A stretch of DNA of 64,000 nt from Silene latifolia. Its lineage: Eukaryota; Streptophyta; Magnoliopsida; Caryophyllales; Caryophyllaceae. Positions 55,609-64,000 of the stretch are shown piece by piece; positions within the stretch are counted from its first letter, which is position 1, and each line of letters begins with the position of its first letter. The translations under genes and the position numbers were made by a program. The notes beneath the pieces were generated by a model, which did not search any database, was not told the origin of the DNA, and was given only the letters and a program-made list of their open reading frames with translations. The stretch covers positions 147,538,058 to 147,602,057 of the forward strand of contig NC_133537.1 in NCBI RefSeq assembly GCF_048544455.1, in the 5' to 3' direction.

Positions 55609-57049
55609 CCTCGACAAGTGTGCGTCACCAATTCTCTTGTCTTATTACTATCTCCCACTCAATGCAAGGTGTCTTTCGGGTCGTACTTGCAAGTGATCAT
55701 ATCGAGAGTGGTTTCCTCGATCTGGAGAATAACTGATTGACCGGAGTTATCTACCATAGATACCATCCGAGCGTGGCCACGCATTTCCAGTTCATTACTC
55801 CTCGAGTGGCCCTGAGATATTGTTTTAACCCTAACAAGGGGTGGACAATTCCTATCGCACTTATTCCCTTCGACTAGCCACAGCCATCATAACTCAAAAT
55901 ATGCCCATTTGACCCCATTTACGAAGGTCGTAGTAACACAAATAAAAGTTAATCTGAAATTGTGCCATCTTAGGCGAAAAGTCTTTAGTCAAAAGAATCG
56001 AATCATTAGAATACTATAGTAGCTCTCGCCACGACCAGGCTATATAAATTTGCCAGAACTCTATAAGCGGTCACTGCCCGACAAAGTGTTCCTAACAGTC
56101 TGCCTATGTGATCGACTAGTCATCTCACATGACTCTATGGCACTTGAACTTGCCATCAATCGCATCACACTCTAGTCACTTCGAGACGTCACCTCATACA
56201 AGTGACTATGGGCGAATACCATGTTAATCCGGGTTCACTTTAACGGGGTTCAATGTTGTCTCTACAACCGGTTTGGATGTAACAAAGTGTAATAAAAGAG
56301 TTTTTAAAGTAAAAACTCGAACGACAAATGCGATTATCACATATGAATAGTCAATGCCTGATTACTATTTCATATTCTATAATCTAATTTGATCTTGAAT
56401 GTAGTTGTTCATCTCAATTTAATTGAAATGACATGACTCATCATGTTAAGCCTATGAGAAGGCTTTTGTTAGTAGGTTTTATCAACTTCTTGTACCTTAC
56501 TCAACCTTACTACATACTCGTTTTCCTTTGTAATGTATACATTTGCATCACAAAACTTTCTGAGTACGTGTCGAGATCCAATCAAGACATAGGCCTTCTA
56601 GCCTTAGAATAGCTCCCACTGTTTTCACAGTGTTCGGGACTCATCCTTCTTGCACATCCCATGATTGCAAGTGTACTCAATTTCCGTTGTAAATATTTCT
56701 CATTGTTCTTTATTGCCTAGAACGATTCTAGAAAATCTACTTCTTAATTAACATAGCCACAATGGTATCTTAACCATCCTAATGTGTTTTGATTATGGTT
56801 TTGTCAGAAACCATGCGCAATCTCAATTGTCAATTGTCACTTGTGTAACGCACTTACACAAAATTGCATCATAAACACTTTGCTTTACTTCCTTAATGCT
56901 TCTGCAGGCACTTATGGGTAATCTTTATGGCTTAGTTGGTAAAGATTACTTAAATTCGATTTTGAAAACAATTCATCATACTCAAAGTATATGAAGTGTT
57001 ATACATCATTTCCTATTTAATTGATTCGGCAGCGGAAGCAAATGGAATC
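55609..57049 (-). other. 3' part of element E interior
   Basis: No ORF. A short LLTKAF-like piece on the - strand near 56450-56480 may be the end of the Copia RNase H region (compare the usual DPLTK box). The rest is probably 3' untranslated sequence. Confidence 0.4.
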
Positions 57050-57300
57050 AATCAAATATGTTCTACTTGATACAACTAGTCATGAATCTTATCAACATAA
57101 GACTTCTTATTTGACGCTAATATCATGTGGATTTATCTTCATAAATCCGGATATTCAAGATGTATTATAATACTCCAAAAGTCTTAAATCATCCTTAATG
57201 ATCAATATGTCATCCACATATAAGACTAATTAAAATTTCCGTAACTCCCACTAAACTTCATGTATAAACACAACTTCTCGACTTATCGAGAAAATTTTTA
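57050..57300 (-). pseudogene. Copia reverse transcriptase remnant in element E
   Basis: On the - strand 57229-57203 reads LVLYVDDIL, the Copia catalytic box. Just upstream in another frame is RSCVYMKFSGS, and downstream is IRIYEDKS, matching the order of Copia reverse transcriptase. Stops and frameshifts are frequent. It is inactive, but it fixes the class and strand of element E. Confidence 0.75.
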
Positions 57301-58979
57301 TACCATGATCAAATCATTGATTCCAACTCATTGAAGTCCTACTTAAGACCCTCTCTTAAGTTTCACATTATCTTAGGATTGCAAGAATCTACAAAACTCA
57401 AGACATGTATTGAATACATTCCTTTTAATTGAAGAAGTGGGTTTTAGATTCACTCACTATGTATTTCATAATAATGAAACACAATCCCTAAGAAGATCCA
57501 AATAGACTTAAGCATTTCAACCATTGCAAAAATACTTTGCCACCAATCCTTGCTTTGAAATCTCTCTTTATTAGTGCAAAACCCTTTGTCACTAATCAAG
57601 CCCTTTTATTTCGGATTCCTTGTATTGAGTTGTGACTTTAAACACTCTCATGTAAGTCATATGTTCATTACTTTCTAGAAGTAATCAACTTGAATCAAAC
57701 GATTTCTTTTGTAAGTTATAAGCTCTTTACTTTCATAAAAGTAGCATGAATTCATCATTTTCAACAAGTGTCGAATTTAACCTCCTAGGTTTTAAAGAAA
57801 CAACATATTACACAAAACGTCTCATGTAGTCAAGAAAGACCAGTTTCTTCCGACATAACATTCTCTGTGGCATTCTTTGTGGCTCTTGAATAATTTCTCC
57901 CACTCTGTCTTCTAGAAATAAACTTGTATTTTAGAAAGACAGCTTCACGAGCCGCAAACGCGTCGTACTCGTGATAATTGAAAGGGAAAAATGAGCATTT
58001 GTTTCTTGTGAAAACTTATAAATATGGTACTTTACCATTTCATATCTTATATGATTCGTTTTAGATTTAGTGGAAAAATAATTTAGACAAAAATGATAAT
58101 ATCCCCAAAAGGATCAAGTAACTCAAAGTAACTTGATTGAAGTCCAAACCATATCGAATAGCGTTTGAATTCTTTATCCAACAACACATTATTCCATAAT
58201 GCGTGCTAAGAGAGATTAACTTGTGATACTATATCACATTTCCTTTGGCTTATATCAAAGTCTTCACTTTGATAATCCCATCACGACTAAATCGTGCTTC
58301 TTTGAACTTTTGAACTTCTTCAAGGATTTCTCTATTTACCTTATTAAGTGAACACATTAGTGTCAACCTAAATCGTTGGTAAAAGAAAATGATCAACCTC
58401 TTATGGATCAATGATTTACAACCTCGATCTCCTTTTCAACCAAAAGGCACGAGATATCTTGCTTTGAATACAAGATACGCATAAACCATTAACAATCTAA
58501 GGTTTCAAGAGTACTCGATAACTCTTTGCGTGCATCATTCCAAAATTTAAGGTTTAATCTTGGGTTACCAATTTGAGTCGTACATCATCTATATGATATA
58601 TTATTCTAGTTTGGTTTAGAATATACTCACCTTTATAATGGGCTAGCCATACATCAAACCGTGGTATATAGGGTCACAAAAGTGAAACCTCTTTTGTATC
58701 TTAACAAGATTATATTCTTATTTAGAGTTTATGCCCTTAACAGTCACAATTAAGTACGACTTTAAATCCAAAAACTAGATTGAGTACACAATTACTCTAT
58801 CTCTCGACATTATTGTTGCTAGTCGTCATATTCTAATCATCTTATGTATCAAACATAATGATGAAAACCACCACCGGTTTCTAATATTGACGAAGTAGTA
58901 CTAGCAAAATTTTATGTCAATCAAATAGCCATTTAAAGAAGAAGGTCCCATTAGATGTCCCACAACTAACTTGTTGATT
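57301..58979 (-). other. Element E interior, highly decayed pol region
   Basis: This should correspond to integrase and the start of reverse transcriptase. It is AT-rich with stops in all frames, and no motif could be placed with confidence. The distance from zinc knuckle to YVDD (about 1.8 kb) is shorter than in intact Copia elements, suggesting deletions. Confidence 0.4.
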
Positions 58980-59050
58980 CTTTAATAATTTGGGGTAGTT
59001 TCCTTTCTAGTGTCCAACATTTAAGACAGTGGAAACTTTATTGGTCGGGA
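58980..59050 (-). pseudogene. Copia gag zinc-knuckle remnant in element E
   Basis: The - strand reads a GH-stop-KGNYPKLL segment preceded by STVLNVGH, resembling the Copia CxxC...GHxxRxCP nucleocapsid box with its Cys residues mostly lost. It is placed by its order relative to reverse transcriptase; moderate confidence only. Confidence 0.45.
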
Positions 59051-61784
59051 TTGATAGGTTTAGTATCGCTATTCTCAACAACTTTACTTTTAACATTACC
59101 TTGTATCAATTCCATTATAATCTTTACTTCTTAAACCTCGTCCTTTTCTTTACGGTTTAAGAGAATGCTCCCACTCATTTCAATGAGTCTTTGCTTTGAG
59201 AAGCAAAATTGAATTTATGAAGATTATTCTTCATTTGTTCGTTTTAGTCTTAAAACTTTCATTGAAGTGGTTGCGTTGTTTTGGTCAATTACGAATTCTG
59301 ACAAATCTAATTACCAAAACAATTATCGCTTCAAGGTACTTAATTCAATTAAGTATATGAAAAACAATCCATTGTAAGTAGATGTGTTAGTCAAGAATCA
59401 AATACCTGTTTGATAATGAATAACTTTTATCTATACTCTTTACAAGAGATCCTTAGCAATGGTTCATTTGAGGATTTAGAAGCAAATTCATATTTTGTCT
59501 TTAGTTACGATGTTTTAATGGAGATTTGAACTAGAATCGAAATGATATCCTATATGAATTGTGGTAAAGAAATAGAATAATATGATAACGGAATAGTGGA
59601 AAACTTAACATTTATCGTTTTATTAATACTTGTAAATAACAAGTAAAGCATTTACATAGTGACCTCTACCCAACTATGATAAATGATTCCAAGATCCAAA
59701 TTCATATTAACTTGGGCACGGTAGGGCCGATGAAACCCTTATCAATATAACTCGGTGGATTAACGCTTTAATCGATTCTACTTCTAGAACTCTTGGTCGA
59801 TAAAATTACATTAACCTTTATCTTTAGCCCGGAACACATGCGACTACGGTCACGAATACTTCCGTTAAGCTCAATCCAAATTTCGAATAAATGTGTCCAT
59901 GATCCAAATCCACATCAACTTGGGCACGGTAGGGCCAATGAAACCCTCATCAACATGAATTCGGTGGATAGACATTTATCACCCACTTCCCCTACGTAAC
60001 AAGGTTTGTACCCCGGTAGGGCCGAGTGCACTCCCTCGCGAAATAGGTTTTCATGGTTTCTACTTTTTGGTAAGGCTATGTCTCAATTGATTATTTTAGC
60101 GAGAGGTCATGTCAATTTATTATCTATCACGTTTTAAGTGAACTAAAGCGGTGAACTACGATAATTCTAATTGACACGGTCGATAAACTCGATTAAAATG
60201 ACAATGCATGTTTTAGTTATGGCGATTTAGCGATGCATACAACATATAAATAAAATGCAAAGCATAAAAATAAATCCTAGTATGGCCTTCCTAAAATAGA
60301 AAAACTATTTAACTATTACATATTCGGAAACCAACTCCATTGGTCCCTTGAACTTCGGTTGAGGCACGCATCTCGAGGTAACACCGTCTTTATGTATCGT
60401 CTTCCTTGAGTGACACCGTCTTCAAGGAACTCCGAAATAATAAAACTACATAACAAATTACATAATTTCCTATTATACATTTGTAATTAAAATAAAATAA
60501 ATCTATTAAATTACAAAACGGTGATACGAGATCACAATAAATTACAACCGAATCGATATTCCCATACATTTCGGGTAATACCAATTAAAAACTAAGGCCA
60601 TACTAAGTAAAAATTACATAATTCAAAATTACATAAAATAAAAATTATGACAATCATAAATAAAATGCAGCATTATAATATGTATGAACATGCCCAATTT
60701 TATGCTAAATCGCCTTTAAGGAGCCAATATCGTATATTAATCGGTTTTTACGGATTTGCGTGATTCAACCTTTTAAAATCACAATAAATTACATAAATTC
60801 ATATTTATGCACAAGTTAATTACCCTAACCATCTTAGGACTCAAAATTAGTCTCCACTAACCATTTGACTATAATTAACTTTTATTTCTTAAAATTGTTC
60901 ATTAAAGGACTCAAAATTACAATAAAATGCCATAAACTTCAAATAAATCACAAAAATTTCAAATAAATTCAAAATATGAAATTTAAACTTATGAAAATTC
61001 TGGAAAAATACCATGACACACATAATGTTCAAAAACTTAGGTTAAAAATTTCGAAAATTATCGGGAAAAACAATGTTGCGGTTTATCGGATTTAACATTT
61101 ATAATCATAAAAACACGAGAAAAATTATATTCACCAACTTTTCAATTTTAGATCTGAAATAGATAATAAAATGTAACATGTGACGTTTTTCCTTAGTCAT
61201 GAAGTATGTTTTAGCAATTTTTCACTAATTAAGTCACTATTTATGCTATTTTTCATCAAAAATTCATAAATCATGCATGAAGACTTCATTATAGCCTATT
61301 ATTTTACACACATCTTGTAAAATTGCATGTGACAACATACTAAATTTCTATAACCATATTCGAAATATTTCTCATATTAACCTATTTTTCATTTAAATCC
61401 GATTTTTATCATGAAAAATCCATATTTCGAGCATAAAAACTCAAAAAATTCTGAAAATTTCCAGATCATCTAAAAATAATATATGTGAAAACATATCCAA
61501 AAACCACTGGAAAATTCGAAGTTTAGCTAATTTTCGTCCAAAGATGACATTTTTATCATAAAAATCACATTTTAATGCCAATATTAAATAAAATGAACAA
61601 TAAAAATCCGTAAATTAACCAAAATATCCTAAATACATTTTAGGATCAGAAACTTTAACATGCATAAATTATTTTCGTGATATATCATAATAACACAAAT
61701 TTATAAGTTTTATATGTTAATCGTATAACTCGGAAAAACAATAACCGATTTGCATGCAAACAACCTCGTGCTCATGATACCGCT
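59051..61784 (-). other. 5' interior of element E with a repeated block
   Basis: No ORF. A block with AACTTGGGCACGGTAGGGCC, then ATGAAACCC.TATCAA and TCGGTGGAT occurs at about 59708-59762 and 59917-59970, with a partial third copy (CCCCGGTAGGGCCGAGTG) near 60013. The part 60470-61780 is very AT-rich. GGTATCATGAGCACGAGG on the - strand at about 61763-61783 resembles a tRNA-Met primer site with an insertion. Confidence 0.55.
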
Positions 61785-63115
61785 TGTTGGAAATCTATAT
61801 CTCATAACTTAACATATTCTTATATGTTTTAAATTTATTTAGTCATAAAATAAATTCTAGATCTTATGCATGCAAACTAAAAAGGTAAGAGAAGAAATCA
61901 TGTTCCTTACTATGATAATTTCGGTCATCATATGGGCACCAACAAGATCTCCTTTTTGTTAGTTCTTGAGCTTTCCATAAATGGATGAACATTCATGACT
62001 TCAAATTAGAAGCCCTCCAATTAGTAGCACCCAAAACTATCCCTTAATCCCACAAACTAACATGTACTAGATGTTTGTAATGTAGTTTACCTTAAAATCG
62101 ATTACTAATACTCATATATTACATTTATAATTTTAGTAATCTTTCATGAACAATTTGAATTGAAATCTCATCTTTTTTATGAAGATTAAAGAGAGAGAAG
62201 AGAGAAAATACATGAACCTATTTCATGTCATATTAGAATTGAATGATAATAAAATTAAGAGAATAAAATTCTCTATGCATGCTCACAAAACCGGTTGGAG
62301 GAGTGTGTAAGACCAATGCATGGTCTTTCCTTTTTACTTTTGTTCTTATTAAGTAAAGTAGGTGTAACACTATCCTACATTGTAGGTAATCATAGTGTTT
62401 TATTTATCCATTAAACAAAACACCCACTCACCCATGCTACCTTCAATATTTCGGTTTCTATAGTGTAATATGGAGTCCATTTTATTTTTGTCAATTGTAC
62501 AATTGTATGTCATGTGACATGTGACATGTCTTATGTCATGTTTTAATTTAAAATGCATATTTAACAAATTAAATATCATTTACAAATTAAATAAATCATA
62601 TTTAACAAATTGACTAGTAATATAAAATTACTTTCTCATAAAATGGTCATTTAATTACTAGTTAGTATAATTCACAACATCTTGTAATTATAACTAACTT
62701 ATCATTCTCATCTCGCGTGTTTCGCAAACACCGATTACTTTTAGTAATATAACTTCTTAAATTACTAAATAAAATCTCATCTAATCACATTATAATAAGA
62801 TGTCATTTTCTCTCTTATGATAATAATTTGTTCAATTTTAAGGAATTAATTAATCTGTATCGGCATACAATTAATTAACCTTTTCAATTAAGGGAATCGT
62901 CCTTTAGGTGTGACCTCAAGGGATCAACTGATCACCACCGTCGCACGACAGTAATGTCAAACTCTAGCCAGCCAATCATTACCGATATGTGTGGACCAGT
63001 TGACTATATATGTAATGTATCATCCCTTTCGTATTCTTGGTATGAGATTTAAATATGTGATTAATATGATCAACAATTATGATCACATTATTGTCGGAGG
63101 ACACTTACTCCAACA
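61785..63115 (-). repeat. 5' LTR of Copia element E (1,331 bp)
   Basis: Same ends as the left copy. It is followed by the target duplication ACAAT. Open frames inside it (the one at 55390-55740 in the left copy) are not conserved coding. Confidence 0.95.
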
Positions 63116-63474
63116 ACAATGATAGAGTGGATGCTTACAAGGCCCAATATCCGCCCCTCCTACATCTAGTTAGGCAAGGACTTCTTGATCCGTCTTGTCC
63201 TTTGCCTACTTGGGCGGATAGGGAAGTATTCTTTCCTAGCATTCCTAGTAGTGGTAGACCGGGTGGAGAGGAGATGGTTGTTGAAGAGGGTGGTGACCAA
63301 GAAGGAGGAGAAGAAGAAGAGGTTCAAGAAGAAGAAGTTCAAGAAGAGGAAGAGGAAAGTAAGGAAGAACAAGCAAGTGAAAGTGAGAGTGGACATGATT
63401 CCACATCTATGGAGGTTGATGATGCCTCAAGAGAAGATGATGATGATTATGATGATACAATGGGTGGGGATTAG
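63116..63474 (+). pseudogene. ATHILA-type ORF2 of element D, C-terminal part
   Basis: In frame with the part before E, it reads NDRVDAYKAQYPPLLHLVRQ, DPSCPLPTWADREVFFP and a long acidic tail (EEEEVQEEEVQEEEEESKEE, then DDASREDDDDYDDTMGGD), stop at 63472-63474. The acidic end is shared with A, B and C. The tail sequence itself varies greatly while its charge is kept. Confidence 0.85.
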
Positions 63475-64000
63475 CAAACTTTCGAGGCTCCTACATTCTT
63501 ACACCTCCCTTATGGTTTGTCTACTTTTCTTGTCTTTATTTTTCTTGATCATTTTGTGGAGTCCTAGGAACATTGGAGGACTAACACCTTGGCTTCATTA
63601 AGGTGTTCTTTATCATTGTTCCCGACTTGTAAAATCCAAAATGACAATCTTTAGTTTCATGCATTGCATTCCATGTGCATAAACTCCCCCGAAGTTCATG
63701 ACATTAGAAATAATGTCTATTTTGGTTTGGAGAAGTCCATTTATATGCATTGGGAGCTAATTTAAATTATGCTCTCCGCCATAACAAAAACACATGCATT
63801 ATGTAGTGTAGCTTAGTATAGTTTGCATTTAGTTTAGAAATCATGCATATTCATTGCATAATTTCCTATCGTATTGGCCCTTGATGACAATGCCCATACT
63901 AGTGTAGGGATGGGAAATTATAACTTGACTTTTATTCAAAATCCAAAAAAATCAAAAATTGAAAAAAAAACCCGAAAAAATTGAAAAATTAAAAATCCAC
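63475..64000 (+). other. Start of Athila 3' untranslated region of element D
   Basis: Noncoding, collinear with B from 43626. It has the CCCATACTAGTGTAGGGATGG box at about 63894-63914, then the AT-rich AAAAATTGAAAAA run that also occurs in C (27055-27125). Confidence 0.75.

Larger units (their letters stand above)
54266..63115 (-). mobile_element. Element E: decayed Ty1/copia retrotransposon (8.85 kb)
   Basis: The LTRs (61785-63115 and 54266-55595) begin TGTTGGA and end TCCAACA and differ at roughly 23 of 1,330 positions by eye. The strand is set by the polypurine end ACAAGTGGGAGAT next to the left LTR and a GGTATCATGAGC primer-like site next to the right LTR. On the - strand, remnants of gag zinc knuckle (about 59000) and reverse transcriptase (about 57200) appear in the right order. 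No long ORF remains in 6.2 kb of interior, despite the similar LTRs. Confidence 0.9.
47278..64000 (+). mobile_element. Element D: pol-less Athila, 3' end beyond window
   Basis: 5' LTR (47278-49001), primer site, gag-protease (49143-51946), spacer with motif array (51947-53005), ORF2 (53006-54265 and 63116-63474) split by Copia element E, and 3' untranslated region to the window edge. As in B and C, no polymerase lies between gag and ORF2. Gag has a frameshift and three stops, while ORF2 has a single stop. This suggests an age between C and B. The 3' LTR should follow about 1.7 kb past 64000. Confidence 0.9.

Noticed and set aside
55390-55740. 116-codon + strand ORF at the left LTR border of element E
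   Set aside because: Runs through the LTR end and the polypurine tract; the homologous right LTR does not keep it.

Overview
The window is plant nuclear DNA made almost entirely of nested transposable elements. The evidence is Ty3/gypsy elements of the Athila and Tat lineages, primer sites matching plant tRNA-Asp, a CACTA DNA transposon, a Copia element with the typical plant polypurine end, and AT-rich noncoding DNA. No intact host gene was found. The species cannot be read from the sequence; a dicot with abundant Athila and Tat/Retand-type elements fits best. Such deep nesting is typical of gene-poor heterochromatin.

Layout. The oldest element is B, an Athila on the + strand running from 21597 to 47277. 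Element A, an Athila on the - strand (13285-21596), sits in B's 5' LTR. Element F, a Tat element on the + strand (1-13284, 5' end outside the window), sits in A. Element C (23868-34888, -), a complete Athila with two LTRs, sits in B's gag and has a 5-bp target duplication. A CACTA transposon (37042-41151) sits near the end of B's gag with a 3-bp duplication. Element D, an Athila on the + strand (47278 to past the window end), sits in B's 3' LTR. Element E, a Copia on the - strand (54266-63115), sits in D's second ORF with a 5-bp duplication.

Coding content. F carries protease, reverse transcriptase, a degenerate RNase H, a second (aRNH) RNase H and integrase on the + strand, all with breaks. 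Downstream it has an antisense ORF resembling the plant DUF7745/mobile-domain family, a long repeat-rich 3' region and a 2.46-kb LTR. A keeps pol and an ATHILA-type ORF2 but has no gag. B, C and D keep gag-protease and ORF2 but have no reverse transcriptase or integrase. The family is therefore split into gag-less and pol-less members. C has an unbroken 931-codon gag-protease ORF and nearly identical LTRs, so it looks like a recent insertion that would need its polymerase supplied in trans.

Most unusual signals: (1) arrays of a modular motif, arm-CGNNCG-arm, where arms are GAC/GTC-like or ATC/GAT-like, found in the LTR and again in a noncoding spacer of all four Athila elements; (2) the reciprocal gag/pol loss, with the gag-less leader of A departing from the others exactly at a possible splice donor; (3) hairpin-rich and minisatellite-like arrays plus a dispersed GC-rich cassette in the Tat 3' region and LTR; (4) a CACTA element holding a decayed Ulp1/C48 protease gene and a leucine-rich-repeat exon.
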